DNA of 64,000 nt from Oceanibaculum indicum P24 (GCF_000299935.1 NZ_AMRL01000016.1:1-64000), one strand, 5' to 3'; positions 26,208 to 35,816 are shown, numbered from the stretch's first letter. Notes: generated by a model from the letters alone, not told the origin. Numbers and translations: made by a program.

Positions 26208-27503
26208 ATGACCGACGCTAATGCCTTCCGGTTCGATACGCTGTCGCTGCATGCCGGGCAGCAGCCGGACCCGACCACCGGCGCGCGCGCCGTGCCGGTC
26301 TATCAGACCACATCCTATGTCTTTAAAGACGTCGATCACGCCGCCGCCCTGTTCAACCTGGAACGTTCCGGCCACATCTATTCCCGCATTTCCAACCCCA
26401 CCGTTGCGGTGCTGGAAGAACGGCTGGCGTCGCTGGAAGGCGGCGTGGGCGCCATCGCCACGGCCAGCGGGCAGGCGGCGCTGCACCTTGCCATCGTAAC
26501 GCTGATGGGCACGGGCGGCCATATCGTCGCCTCCAACCGGCTCTATGGTGGCAGCCATAATCTGCTGACCCATACGCTGCCGCGCTTCGGCATCACCGCC
26601 AGCTTCGTCGATCCGCGCGACTTTGACGGATTCCGCAAGGCGATCCGCCCGGAGACACGCCTCGTCTTCTGCGAGACCATCGGCAATCCCGGGCTGGAAG
26701 TCGCGAACCTGCCGGAACTCTCGAAGATCGCGCATGAGGCGGGCATCCCGCTGATGGTCGATTCGACCTTCGCCACGCCCTATCTGTGCCGGCCATTCGA
26801 TCATGGCGCCGACATCGTCATGCATTCGGCCACCAAATGGCTGGGCGGGCATGGCGTGGCGATCGGCGGCATGCTGGTCGATGGCGGCACCTTCGACTGG
26901 GAAAAATCCGGCAAGTTCCCGACCCTGACCGAGCCCTATGCCGGCTATCACGGGCTGGACTTCGCGGAGGAATACGGGCCGCTGGCCTTCATCATGCGTG
27001 CCCGCGCCGAGGGGCTGCGCGATTTCGGCGCCTGCATCAGCCCGCACAACGCCTTCCTGCTGCTGCAGGGGGTGGAGACGCTGCCGCTGCGCATGGCACG
27101 CCATGTCGGCAATGCGCGCGCGGTGGCAAAGTTCCTGGAAGCGCATCCGGCGGTCGCCTGGGTGAATTACCCCGAACTCGACAGCCACGCCGACAAGGCA
27201 CTGGCGGCGAAGCTGCTGCCGAAAGGCGCCGGGGCCATCGTGACCTTCGGCGTGAAGGGCGGGCGGGAGGCCGGGCGGCGCTTCATCGAGAAGCTGGCCG
27301 TCTTCTCCCACCTCGCCAATGTCGGCGACGCCAAGTCGCTGGTGATCCATCCGGCCTCCACCACCCATCAGCAGATGGATGCGGAGTCGCTGAAGACGGC
27401 GGGCATCGGCGAGGAGCTGATCCGCCTGTCGGTCGGGCTGGAGGATGAGGCCGATTTGCTGGCCGATCTCGATCAGGGCCTGAAGGCCTCCCAAAAGGGC
27501 TAG
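26208..27503 (+). CDS. metY: O-acetylhomoserine aminocarboxypropyltransferase (sulfhydrylase)
   Basis: 431 residues, typical of MetY (MetB/MetC/MetZ are about 40 shorter). PLP-dependent Cys/Met metabolism fold: the Schiff-base lysine is in SATKWLGGHG, with SRISNPTVAVLEERLASLEGG, VDSTFATPYLCRPFDHGAD and SHLANVGDAKSLVIHPASTTH as signatures. It makes homocysteine from O-acetylhomoserine and sulfide. ATG 26208 starts the conserved FDTLSLHAGQ region. It is followed at 3 bp by a hydrolase. A hairpin in its leader may control transcription. Confidence 0.93.
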   Translation: MTDANAFRFDTLSLHAGQQPDPTTGARAVPVYQTTSYVFKDVDHAAALFNLERSGHIYSRISNPTVAVLEERLASLEGGVGAIATASGQAALHLAIVTLMGTGGHIVASNRLYGGSHNLLTHTLPRFGITASFVDPRDFDGFRKAIRPETRLVFCETIGNPGLEVANLPELSKIAHEAGIPLMVDSTFATPYLCRPFDHGADIVMHSATKWLGGHGVAIGGMLVDGGTFDWEKSGKFPTLTEPYAGYHGLDFAEEYGPLAFIMRARAEGLRDFGACISPHNAFLLLQGVETLPLRMARHVGNARAVAKFLEAHPAVAWVNYPELDSHADKALAAKLLPKGAGAIVTFGVKGGREAGRRFIEKLAVFSHLANVGDAKSLVIHPASTTHQQMDAESLKTAGIGEELIRLSVGLEDEADLLADLDQGLKASQKG

Positions 27504-27506
27504 AGC

Positions 27507-28313
27507 ATGGAACTGACAGTTGAGGGCAAGCGCGTCTTCGCCGCGACCGGCGGGCGCGATTTCGATCCGGCGCTGCCCGCCGTGATCTTCCTGCATGGGG
27601 CCGGCATGGACCGCAGCGTCTGGTCCGGCCAGCTGCGCTATTTCGCCAGCCATGGCTGGGCGGCGCTGGCGCTCGACCTGCCGGGCCATGGACGGTCGGA
27701 AGGTCCGGCGCTGCCGGATATTCCGGCGATGGCGGACTGGGTGGCCGCCGTGATGGACAAGGCGGGCATCGCCAAGGCGGCGCTGGCCGGCCATTCGATG
27801 GGCGCGCTGGTGGCGCTGGCGACAGCCGCCCGCCATCAGGAGCGGGTGAGTGCGCTGGCGCTGCTGGGGGCGGCGCTGCACATGCCGGTGCATCCCGACC
27901 TGCTGGAAGCCGCGCGCACCGGCAACCACGCCGCCATCGACAGCATGGTGAACTGGGGCGTCGGCCGGCCGGCCCATATTGGCGGGCATATCGCGCCGGG
28001 CCTGTGGGTCGCGGGCGCCAGCCTGCGGCTGCTGGAGCGCGGCGATTCTGCCGTACTGGCCAGTGACCTTGCCGCCTGCAACGACTATGCGGAAGGCCGG
28101 GACGATGCGGCGAAGGTGCTGGTGCCGGCCCTCGTGCTGATCGGCGCCGCCGACCGCATGACCCCGCCCAAGGCCGGGCGCGCGCTGGCCGAGGCGCTGC
28201 CCGATCCGCGCCCAGTCGAGATGGCGGGCGCCGGCCACATGATGATGGTGGAGAAGCCGGATACGACGCTGGACGTGCTGAAGGGCTTCCTCGCCGGGGT
28301 GAAGCCCGTATGA
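27507..28313 (+). CDS. alpha/beta hydrolase
   Basis: 268 residues with oxyanion segment IFLHGAGMD, nucleophile elbow LAGHSMGALVAL (Ser about 98), acid near LIGAADRMTPP and catalytic His in GAGHMMMVE. Closest in form to esterase, haloperoxidase or lactonase-type hydrolases. It lies 3 bp after metY and overlaps the thioesterase gene by ATGA, making a three-gene operon. The link to methionine synthesis is unclear. Confidence 0.88.
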   Translation: MELTVEGKRVFAATGGRDFDPALPAVIFLHGAGMDRSVWSGQLRYFASHGWAALALDLPGHGRSEGPALPDIPAMADWVAAVMDKAGIAKAALAGHSMGALVALATAARHQERVSALALLGAALHMPVHPDLLEAARTGNHAAIDSMVNWGVGRPAHIGGHIAPGLWVAGASLRLLERGDSAVLASDLAACNDYAEGRDDAAKVLVPALVLIGAADRMTPPKAGRALAEALPDPRPVEMAGAGHMMMVEKPDTTLDVLKGFLAGVKPV

Positions 28314-28753
28314 GCGAGCAGACCGAGATCGCCGAAACCCGTGACCGCTACCCGCATTTCCTGTCCATCCCGACGCGCTGGAAGGACAACGATATCTACG
28401 GGCATGTGAACAATGTCGAATATTACTCCTTCTTCGACACGGTGATCTGCACCTACCTGATCCGCGCGGGCGGGCTGGACATTCACCGTGCCCCGGTCAT
28501 CGGCGTGGCGGTGGAAAGCAAATGCACCTTCCGCCGCTCCATCGCCTTCCCCGATGTGGTGGAGGCCGGCCTGCGCATCGGCCGGCTCGGCAATTCCTCC
28601 GCGCGCTACGAGATCGGCCTGTTCCGCGAAGGCGAGGCGGAGATCGCCGCGCACGGCTATTTCGTGCATGTGTTCGTCACCCGCGACACGCAGAAGCCGG
28701 TGCCGATCCCCGCCGGCATCCGTTCCGCCCTGGAACGCATCACCGTGGGGTGA
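28310..28753 (+). CDS. acyl-CoA thioesterase, 4-hydroxybenzoyl-CoA (YbgC/FcbC) type
   Basis: 147 residues, single hotdog domain. The IPTRWKDNDIYGHVNNVEYYSFFDT segment holds the conserved active-site Asp and the VNN turn of this class. It hydrolyses acyl-CoA thioesters; substrate range is not predictable. Translationally coupled to the hydrolase upstream; converges with argE across repeat B1. Confidence 0.92.
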   Translation: MSEQTEIAETRDRYPHFLSIPTRWKDNDIYGHVNNVEYYSFFDTVICTYLIRAGGLDIHRAPVIGVAVESKCTFRRSIAFPDVVEAGLRIGRLGNSSARYEIGLFREGEAEIAAHGYFVHVFVTRDTQKPVPIPAGIRSALERITVG

Positions 28754-28763
28754 GGGTAAATAT

Positions 28764-28934
28764 CCCTCGCCCCGGAAGGGGAGAGGGATGCGTAAGCTTG
28801 GCGAACTTTAGTGAGCCTAGCTGAAGCTGGGTGAGGGGAGAGCTGCGCCGTCCTGGCATTTCCCCCTCACCCAGCTCCGGCTAAGCTCGTTCCTCGCTAA
28901 GCCTGCGCAACCCTCTCCCGCGCAGGGGAGAGGG
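28764..28934. repeat. dispersed palindromic repeat, family B, copy 1
   Basis: CCCTC-rich and GAGAGGG-rich hairpin arms flank a GTGAGG / CCTCACCCAGCTCCG core, ending CCCTCTCCCGCGCAGGGGAGAGGG. It lies between the convergent ends of the thioesterase and argE genes. Other copies are at 56022-56198 and 60471-60619. Confidence 0.8.
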
Positions 28935-28946
28935 AAAATATAGGGG

Positions 28947-30107
28947 CTACGCCGTCTTTTCCGCCCAGGCGAACAGCTTGCGCATGAAGGCGATGCCTTC
29001 CTCGACCTGCGAGATGGCGATGAACTCGTCGGGCTGGTGCGCCTGCACGATGGAGCCAGGGCCGCACATGACGGTGGAGATGCCGGCCTCCTGGAACAGC
29101 CCGCCCTCGGTCGCGAAGGCGACAACGCCGGTCTGGTTCACGCCGGTGAGGTGGCGCACCAGCGCCTCGGCCACACCGTCGCTCTCCGGCTTCAGCGGCG
29201 GCACGGCGGCGAACAGCCGCATGGTGGCACCGGCCTTCGGCGACTGCGCCTTCAGCTCCGCGTCCAGCGCCTCGACGGCGGCGCGCAGCTCGGCTTCCAT
29301 GGCTGCGCCGTCATCCTCCGGCACGATGCGCATCTCGACCGAGAAATTGCAGTTCTGCGGGATGATGTTGCCCGCCGTACCGCCCTCGATGCGGCCGATA
29401 TTGAAGCTGGAATAGGGCGGCTCGAACGCTTCCGCGCTGGGGCGCTGCTTCGCCGCCTCCTGCATCGCCTTCACACTCTGGATCAGGTCGGTGGCGGCGA
29501 ACACCGCATTCACCCCGTTCTGCGGCAGGCTGGAATGGCCGGCGACGCCGGTGACCTCCACGCGGTAGGCCTGCACGCCCTTGTGCGCGGTGACCAGCTT
29601 CATCTCCGTCGGCTCGCCGATGATGACGGCGCGCGGCAGCGGGAAATTCTCGACGATATCGCGGATCAGGTGCTTCACGCCGAAACAGCCCACCTCCTCA
29701 TCGAAGGAGAAGGCGAAATGGATCGGCGTCTTCAACTCCATCTTCACCAGCTCCGGCACCAGGGCCAGCGCGATGGCGATGAAGCTCTTCATGTCGCTGG
29801 TGCCGCGGCCATAGAGCAGACCGTCCTTCTGCACCACCTCGAACGGGTCGGTCGCCCAGATCTGGCCCTCCACCGGCACCACGTCGGTATGGCCGGACAG
29901 CACCACGCCGCCTTTGTCCTTCGGGCCGATGGTGGCGTAGAGGTTGGCCTTGCCGTGCGCCTCGTCGAAGGTCAGCCGGCTGTCGATGCCGTATTCCGCC
30001 AGATAGGCTTTCACATCCTCGATCAGCGCCAGGTTGGACAGCGCCGAGGTGGTGTCGAAGGCGACCAGCCGGCGGATCATGGCGATGGCGCGTGCGGTAT
30101 CGGTCAC
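28947..30107 (-). CDS. argE: acetylornithine deacetylase
   Basis: 386 residues, GTG start at 30107 with AGGAGAG upstream. M20 metallopeptidase: metal ligand His-Asp in LSGHTDVVPV, the bridging DM in GRGTSDMKSF, the catalytic Glu pair in DEEVGCFG, and GEPTEMKLVTAHKG; the dimerisation domain follows. It removes acetate from N-acetylornithine in arginine synthesis. The ArgE subgroup is supported by SFNIGRIEGGTAGNIIP, although some family members act on other N-acyl amino acids. Confidence 0.93.
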   Translation of the reverse strand: MTDTARAIAMIRRLVAFDTTSALSNLALIEDVKAYLAEYGIDSRLTFDEAHGKANLYATIGPKDKGGVVLSGHTDVVPVEGQIWATDPFEVVQKDGLLYGRGTSDMKSFIAIALALVPELVKMELKTPIHFAFSFDEEVGCFGVKHLIRDIVENFPLPRAVIIGEPTEMKLVTAHKGVQAYRVEVTGVAGHSSLPQNGVNAVFAATDLIQSVKAMQEAAKQRPSAEAFEPPYSSFNIGRIEGGTAGNIIPQNCNFSVEMRIVPEDDGAAMEAELRAAVEALDAELKAQSPKAGATMRLFAAVPPLKPESDGVAEALVRHLTGVNQTGVVAFATEGGLFQEAGISTVMCGPGSIVQAHQPDEFIAISQVEEGIAFMRKLFAWAEKTA

Positions 30108-30135
30108 GGAAGGACTCTCCTGAAAGGAAGGGGGA

Positions 30136-31587
30136 TCAGCCGCGCCAGAAGGAGGGCGCGAACAGGATGAGGACGGTGAACAGCTCCAGCCGGCCCATCA
30201 GCATGGCCAGCGACAACGCCCATTTGGCGGCGTCGGGCAATGTGGAGAAATTGCCGGCCGGCCCGATGATGTCGCCCAGGCCGGGGCCGACATTGCTGAT
30301 CGCCGTGGCCGCGCCGGAAATCGCGGTCACGAAGTCGAGGCCCAGCAGCCCCAGCAGCATGGACAGCAGCAGGAAGCACAGCATGTAGGTGATCAGGAAG
30401 CCGATGACGGCGGTGGAGACATCCTCCGGCACCGGCTTGCGGTTATAATGCGGAATGAACACGCCATGCGGGCGCAGCAGCCGCTTCATCTGCGCGCGCG
30501 CCGTGGCATAGGCGATCTGGATGCGGAAGATCTTCACGCCGCAGGTGGTGGAGCCGGCGCAGCCGCCCAGGAACATCAGGAACAGCATCAGCGACATGCC
30601 GAAGCCGCCCCACAGCCCGAAATCGGTGGTGGCGAAGCCGGTGCCGGTCATCACCGAGATGCAGTTGAAGGCGGCATGGCGCACCGCCTCCAGCGGGTGC
30701 GTTTCCAGCGTCCAGAACTGCCAGCCCCCGGCCAGCAGCACGGCGGCGCCGGTGATCGACAGGAACCAGCGCACCTGGCTGTCCTGCAGCAGCATGCGCA
30801 TATCGCCGCGCACCGCCTTCAGATAGGCGATGAAGGGCAGGCTGCCGGCCAGCATGCCGGCCACGACGATATAGTCGATCAGCGCGCTGTCATAATGGCC
30901 GATCGAGGCGTCCTTGGTGGAATAGCCGCCGGTCGCCACCGTCGTCATGGCGTGGGCCAGCGCGTCGAAGCCGCTCATGCCGGCGAAATACAGCATGAAG
31001 GTCCAGGCCAGCGTGATGCCGGCATAGAGCATGCCCAGCCCGCCGGCCAGCCGCGCGGTGCGGGGCAGCACCTTCTCCGGCGTGTCGAACGCCTCGGTCT
31101 TGAACAGCTGCATGCCGCCGACCGACAGCATCGGCAGGATGCCCATGGCGATGACGATGATGCCGATGCCGCCCAGCCATTGCAGCAGGGCGCGCCACAG
31201 CAGCAGGCCCGGCGGGGCGGTATCCAGCCCGACGATGACGGTGGAGCCGGTGGTCGTCACCCCCGACATCGCCTCGAAGAAGGCATCGGTATAGCTCAGC
31301 TTCAGGTCGGAAAAGGCGAAGGGCAGCGCGCCGAACAGCGCCACCACCAGCCACAAGAGCGTGGTCAGCAGGAAGGCCTGCCGCAGATTGAGGCTGACGG
31401 TGCGCGTGCCCTGCGTGGTCAGCATCAGCGACACGCCGGCGAACAGGGTGATCAGGGCGGAGGCCGCGAAGACCTGCCAGTCCTCATGCCCGGTCAGCGC
31501 ATCCACCAATGCGGGAATGACCATCACCCCGGCCAGCAGGGCCAGCACCAGACCGACAATATAGAGAACGGGACCGAGAGCGGGCAC
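30136..31587 (-). CDS. trkH: Trk-type potassium uptake membrane protein
   Basis: 483 residues, GTG start. Eight to ten helices with the four pore loops of the TrkH/KtrB superfamily: TTTGSTVI, ATGGYSTKD, MTGTGFATTDF and the last near ISNVGPGLGD, each with the selectivity Gly. It imports potassium with a TrkA-type regulator, which is not in this window. It converges on nothing; argE follows 28 bp downstream on the same strand. Confidence 0.94.
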   Translation of the reverse strand: MPALGPVLYIVGLVLALLAGVMVIPALVDALTGHEDWQVFAASALITLFAGVSLMLTTQGTRTVSLNLRQAFLLTTLLWLVVALFGALPFAFSDLKLSYTDAFFEAMSGVTTTGSTVIVGLDTAPPGLLLWRALLQWLGGIGIIVIAMGILPMLSVGGMQLFKTEAFDTPEKVLPRTARLAGGLGMLYAGITLAWTFMLYFAGMSGFDALAHAMTTVATGGYSTKDASIGHYDSALIDYIVVAGMLAGSLPFIAYLKAVRGDMRMLLQDSQVRWFLSITGAAVLLAGGWQFWTLETHPLEAVRHAAFNCISVMTGTGFATTDFGLWGGFGMSLMLFLMFLGGCAGSTTCGVKIFRIQIAYATARAQMKRLLRPHGVFIPHYNRKPVPEDVSTAVIGFLITYMLCFLLLSMLLGLLGLDFVTAISGAATAISNVGPGLGDIIGPAGNFSTLPDAAKWALSLAMLMGRLELFTVLILFAPSFWRG

Positions 31588-31857
31588 GGCTCAGCCTGTC
31601 CTCAGGGAAGGGCGGGCCATCGGGGAGGGCGGGCGCACCGCCACGCTTGCGGCCGCACCGGCGGTGGGGCCAGCGGCGGGGACCGTCAGGGGGGCCAGAT
31701 TGGGGGCCGCTTTTCGGGTCGTGGTTCTGCTCGGGCGCATCATCGCGCGATCAAAGGCGATAACGGCGCGCCTGTCCAGTGGGAGGGCCAGTAGGAGGGG
31801 GACGGAGGTGACACGACACATCGGAGAATAGGCATTGGAAACGCCCACCCCTCCGTC

Positions 31858-31917
31858 GTCACCCTCGGGCTTGACCTCCGGCGGAAGCCATCTTTCTCAG
31901 TCGTCACCCTCGGTCAG
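31858..31917. repeat. partial family A repeat units
   Basis: Two half units, GTCACCCTCGGGCTTGAC (31858-31875) and GTCACCCTCGGTCAG (near 31902-31917), immediately ahead of the full copy; remains of a tandem array. Confidence 0.6.
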
Positions 31918-31946
31918 ATATCGGGACGGTCGGACAGTTTTCTTTC

Positions 31947-32044
31947 GTCACCCTCGGGCTTGACCCGAGGGTCCAGGGGCGGTGCCCTGCCTGAAACGCC
32001 TCAGCCCGTGGCCCCTGGATGCCCGGATCAAGTCCGGGCATGAC
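31947..32044. repeat. dispersed palindromic repeat, family A, copy 2
   Basis: GTCACCCTCGGGCTTGAC / CCGAGGGTCCAGG then GCCCCTGGATGCCCGG / AAGTCCGGGCATGAC: the same double-hairpin plan as the other copies with diverged stem sequence kept paired by compensating changes. Confidence 0.8.
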
Positions 32045-32359
32045 AAGTAGAGAGACTTGCAGGCCGTAACGCGGAAAATCACTCACCCGCACATTGCGCG
32101 CCGACGCACGAGCCGACGCTGAGTTAGCATGTAACGTGCAGCCTTGCGGTTGATATTGGTTACCGATTTCGAAAGTGTCACATAATATGCAAGGATAACT
32201 TATTAGTCCGAGCACACTTGTATGTAGGTTAATGTCGTCAAAATAAGTGCAGAACGAGTTTTCAGCCAAGAGTTTCTATGAAATAAATAGCTTTGTTTCC
32301 CTCACATCGCACCGAGGGCGCGGATTTATAGAACTTTTTAAGGACCGGAAGAGGGTAAT

Positions 32360-33634
32360 ATGTGGGAAAGTTTCGGATTTAGCCGCAATCTTTACGACAC
32401 ACATCCGGTCGAAGGTAACGACCAGGGTGAGAGGCTACTGGTTGGTAGGTCTAATGAGGTTACCCGCATTAAGAGCCGCATCAGCGGTTTTAGAACAGTA
32501 CTTACGCTTGAAGGGCCAAACGGTGTTGGAAAGACTAGTCTTGTGTTGGTGTCAGGGCACCAACTCCAAAAAGAAAGCGAAGGACGTGGAAAGTCATCGT
32601 ATTTGTTGCTTCCAGAACCTGTTCAGTTCACACAAGAAGATACTGCGGTTGATTTTAAGCGTAAGGTTTATTCAAAGATCGCATCACACTTTATTGCGAA
32701 CGAAAGGGATCTGAGATCGCGACTTGACCTACAGTTTTCTCTAGGGCCACTGAGGGCATGGCTAGAAAATCCTTTGAATTTTGAAGGAAGCATATCAATC
32801 GCAGGTTTCGGAGGAGGAGGCGGGCGAACTCCAAACGAATCTACCGGCTTTGACGTTCATGGTTTTTTTACGCTTGTGGACAGACTTTTGCAGGCATCAT
32901 TTACAAATGATGGAGGTATTATTTGCGTTCTTGATAATCTAGAGATATTAAATACATCACAACTTGCACGCCAAAGATTAGAAACGCTTCGAGACGATTT
33001 ATTCGCCAAACATGGTCTAAAATGGGTCGTTTGTGGCGCACGTGGAATTGTGCGATCTGTAGCAAGTTCGCCTCGATTACAGGGGCGACTTTTAGAGCCC
33101 ATTGAGGTTAATCCACTGGATGGTCATTCTATAGATCAATTGATCGCTTCACGTGTTGCAGAATTCAGGACGAGACCTGATTCCATTCCGCCGGTGGGCG
33201 CAGATTCCTTTAAATATGTATTCAAAATACTGAACAATAATCTTCGAGATTCTTTAAAATACTCTGGAGATTTCGCGGCGTGGCTGGATGAAAATCAACG
33301 ATACAATGAGACTGCTTCAAGTCTTGATGATTTGTTCCAAGTGTGGCTTGCCGATCAGAGCGAGAGATACTTTACGACAATAAATGTACCTCCCCGTGCG
33401 TGGCAGCTTTTTGATGATATTTGTGAGAAAGGGGGGTCGATCAGCCCTTCTGATTATGAAGATTTCGGATTCAATTCTCCGCAGCATATGCGCGGCCAAG
33501 TGGCTAAATTAGAACAGGCGGATCTTGTTGTTTCAGAGCTTGATGACACTGATCATCGTAGGAAAACGATATCAGTGCAGGCAAAAGGGTGGCTGCTTAG
33601 ACATCATCGAACAGGCTACCGTCCCCCGGATTGA
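32360..33634 (+). CDS. solitary P-loop ATPase of AAA/STAND type
   Basis: 424 residues, AT-rich and with codon use unlike its neighbours. LLVGRSNEV (26-34) is the GRxxE-type motif preceding Walker A GPNGVGKT (52-59); Walker B is IICVLDNLEI with Asp192. CGARGIVRS looks like a sensor arginine segment, and the last 90 residues look like a winged helix. ATG follows GAGGG by 5 bases. Function is unknown. Single ATPases of this form are common in accessory DNA, and defence or regulation is possible. No partner gene is adjacent. Confidence 0.8.
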   Translation: MWESFGFSRNLYDTHPVEGNDQGERLLVGRSNEVTRIKSRISGFRTVLTLEGPNGVGKTSLVLVSGHQLQKESEGRGKSSYLLLPEPVQFTQEDTAVDFKRKVYSKIASHFIANERDLRSRLDLQFSLGPLRAWLENPLNFEGSISIAGFGGGGGRTPNESTGFDVHGFFTLVDRLLQASFTNDGGIICVLDNLEILNTSQLARQRLETLRDDLFAKHGLKWVVCGARGIVRSVASSPRLQGRLLEPIEVNPLDGHSIDQLIASRVAEFRTRPDSIPPVGADSFKYVFKILNNNLRDSLKYSGDFAAWLDENQRYNETASSLDDLFQVWLADQSERYFTTINVPPRAWQLFDDICEKGGSISPSDYEDFGFNSPQHMRGQVAKLEQADLVVSELDDTDHRRKTISVQAKGWLLRHHRTGYRPPD

Positions 33635-33846
33635 ATGCATAAACAATGCTCAGGTCTTCTTGCATCAAGGAGGCTTTGATTATGTGACTGTCCCTCATGC
33701 TTGCCATATGCTTAGACGGACGTGAGAATATAATGGAAGGCTATAGGGTGCATCCTTTGGGCAAGATATAGTTTGGAATTTCGATAAGAATCTCAGGGCA
33801 GTAAAGTATATCGACTTTACTAATCCTGACCAACCTTGCTCCCCCC

Positions 33847-34743
33847 TCACCCCACCATCTCGGCCTTCCGGTAGCCCTGATAATAGAGCAGGGCGGTAAG
33901 GTCGGTGTGGTCCACGCGGAAGCGGGCCTCGGCGGCCACGATGGGCTTGGCGCGGAAGGCGACGCCCAGCCCGGCGGCCTTCAGCATGGCGAGGTCGTTG
34001 GCGCCGTCGCCCACCGTCACGGCGGCCTCGGGCGCGATGGCGAGGTCGGCGGCCAGCTCGTTCAGCGCGGCCAGCTTGGCGTCGCGGTCGAGGATCGGCT
34101 CCGCCACCGTGCCGGTCAGCACCCCCTCCTCGACATTCAGCACATTGGCGCGGTCGAGGTGGAAGCCGCAGCGCTCCCGCACCTTGCCGGTAAACCAGGT
34201 GAAGCCGCCGGAGACCAGCGCGGTGCGCGCACCGTTCGCCCGCATGGTCTGCACCAGCGTGCGGGCACCCGGCGTCAGCTCCACACCCTCATAGGTCCGC
34301 TCCAGCGCATCCGCCGACAGGCCCTTCAGCATGGCGACGCGCTCGCGCAGCGCGGTGGCGAAATCGATCTCGCCATTCATCGAGCGCGCGGTGATCGCGG
34401 CAATCTTCTCCTTCAGGCCCGCATAGGCCGCCAGCTCGTCCAGCGTCTCGCTGGTGACGATGGTGGAATCCATGTCGGCCAGCAGCAGTTTCTTGCGCCG
34501 CCCGTCGGGCTTCTGTATCGCCATATCGACGGGCGCGCCGGCGAGGCGGTCGCGCAGGGCGGCTTCCGCCGTCGCGGGGTCTGCCGTTTCCAGCGCGATG
34601 TCGAGGGCCGTCCCCTCGGCCAGCCAGTCGCGGGAACCGGGATTGGCGCCAGCCTCGGACAGGGCGGCCCCGGCGGCATCGAGCAGGGCGGCATCCAGCG
34701 TCTGGCGGGCGGGATCGGCGATCAGGGTCAGGACGAACGACAT
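33847..34743 (-). CDS. serB: phosphoserine phosphatase
   Basis: 298 residues: an N-terminal ACT-like region then the HAD phosphatase domain. The nucleophile motif is LLADMDSTIV, motif II is LVSGGFTWFTG, and motif III/IV is VTVGDGANDLAMLKAAGLGVAFRAKP. It removes phosphate from phosphoserine, the last step of serine synthesis. Divergent from miaA, with 66 bp between starts. It borders the AT-rich islet at its 3' end. Confidence 0.96.
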   Translation of the reverse strand: MSFVLTLIADPARQTLDAALLDAAGAALSEAGANPGSRDWLAEGTALDIALETADPATAEAALRDRLAGAPVDMAIQKPDGRRKKLLLADMDSTIVTSETLDELAAYAGLKEKIAAITARSMNGEIDFATALRERVAMLKGLSADALERTYEGVELTPGARTLVQTMRANGARTALVSGGFTWFTGKVRERCGFHLDRANVLNVEEGVLTGTVAEPILDRDAKLAALNELAADLAIAPEAAVTVGDGANDLAMLKAAGLGVAFRAKPIVAAEARFRVDHTDLTALLYYQGYRKAEMVG

Positions 34744-34809
34744 GGGTTACCTCGCAATGGGAACGCGCTTATCTAGCCCCCCGCGCGCGGCAGGAAAAGG
34801 GAAGATACG

Positions 34810-35778
34810 ATGACCATGTCGGGAGGGGCGCCCGTGATCGTCGTCGCCGGGCCGACCGCCAGCGGCAAGTCGGCGCTGGCGGTGGAGATTGCCGAGGCGT
34901 TCCGGGGCGTGGTCATCAATGCCGATTCCATGCAGGTCTATGCCGATCTGCGGGTGCTGACCGCGCGCCCCTCGGAGGCGGAGGAGCGCCGCGTGCCGCA
35001 CCGGCTCTATGGCGTGCTGGACGGGGCGCAGAAATGCTCGGCCGGGCGCTGGCGCGAGCTGGCGCTGGCGGAGATATCGCGCGTCCAGGCCGCCGGCCAG
35101 CTGCCGGTGCTGTGCGGCGGGACGGGGCTCTATATCCAGACGCTGATGCGCGGCATCGCCCCGGTGCCGGCGGTGCCGGCCAGCTTCCGCGCGGAGGCGA
35201 CGGCGCTGCATGCGCAGCTTGGCGGCCCCGGCTTTCACGAAAGGCTGGCGGAGCGCGACCCGGTGATGGCGGCGCGGCTGCACCCCGGCAACACGCAGCG
35301 GCTGATCCGCGCCTGGGAGGTGCTGAACGCAACCGGCCGCTCGCTGGCGGACTGGCAGGCCGCACCCCGGACAGGCGCGGCGACTGGTCTCGACTTCCTG
35401 TCCTTCGTGCTGCTGCCGGCGCGCGCCCCGCTCTATGCCGCCTGCGACGGGCGCTTCATGCAGATGGTGGAGATGGGGGCGCTGGAGGAGGTGCGGGCGC
35501 TGGTCGCGCGCGGGCTCGATCCGGCGCTGCCGGTGATGAAGGCGCTGGGCGTGCGCGAGCTGGCGGCGCATCTGGCGGGAGAGCTGACGCTGGAGGAGGC
35601 CATCGACCAGGCGCAGCGCGAGACGCGGCGCTACGCCAAGCGGCAGGTGACCTGGTTCCGGCACCAGATGGAGGATGCCATGATTTTCGAGACAGGCTAT
35701 GGCGCGAAATATTCGACAAGCCCGCGAGATGAAATCTTTTCGAAAATTCGTCAATCTGGGTTGACCGCGAAGGGCTGA
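34810..35778 (+). CDS. miaA: tRNA dimethylallyltransferase
   Basis: 322 residues. P-loop VAGPTASGKSALA near residue 13, the NADSMQVYADLRVLTARP segment with catalytic Asp, VLCGGTGLYIQTL, and the late RRYAKRQVTWFRHQ. It adds a dimethylallyl group to A37 of tRNAs reading UNN codons. A second ATG two codons on is possible. It is followed by a GC-rich hairpin (35800-35816) and then ilvB. Confidence 0.97.
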   Translation: MTMSGGAPVIVVAGPTASGKSALAVEIAEAFRGVVINADSMQVYADLRVLTARPSEAEERRVPHRLYGVLDGAQKCSAGRWRELALAEISRVQAAGQLPVLCGGTGLYIQTLMRGIAPVPAVPASFRAEATALHAQLGGPGFHERLAERDPVMAARLHPGNTQRLIRAWEVLNATGRSLADWQAAPRTGAATGLDFLSFVLLPARAPLYAACDGRFMQMVEMGALEEVRALVARGLDPALPVMKALGVRELAAHLAGELTLEEAIDQAQRETRRYAKRQVTWFRHQMEDAMIFETGYGAKYSTSPRDEIFSKIRQSGLTAKG

Positions 35779-35799
35779 CGGTCTAGCTTCCGGCCTCCC

Positions 35800-35816
35800 C
35801 CGCGCCGAAAGCGCGG
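35800..35816. terminator. GC-rich hairpin between miaA and ilvB
   Basis: CCGCGC, loop CGAAA, GCGCGG, extendable by CCTC/GAGG. The following ATTTGTG is a poor U-tract, so it may be a weak terminator or a leader structure of ilvB. Confidence 0.4.

Larger units (their letters stand above)
31588..32359. other. 772-bp intergenic: family A repeats, then an AT-rich flank
   Basis: 31588-31850 is GC-rich without a credible gene. 31858-32044 holds one full and two partial family A repeats. From about 32130 the DNA becomes AT-rich, marking the edge of the islet with the solitary ATPase gene; its promoter must be here. No tRNA, att repeat or insertion sequence is visible. Confidence 0.6.

Noticed and set aside
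26100-28238. 712-codon minus-strand ORF antisense to metY and the hydrolase
   Set aside because: Shadow frame of two well-supported plus-strand genes; no domain and Arg/Gln-rich.
31591-31848. Minus-strand ORF ending next to the trkH start
   Set aside because: No ribosome site or family features; Pro/Ala/Arg composition typical of chance frames in this genome.
33525-33725. ORF overlapping the end of the solitary ATPase gene
   Set aside because: Mostly inside the ATPase gene in another frame; no start signal.
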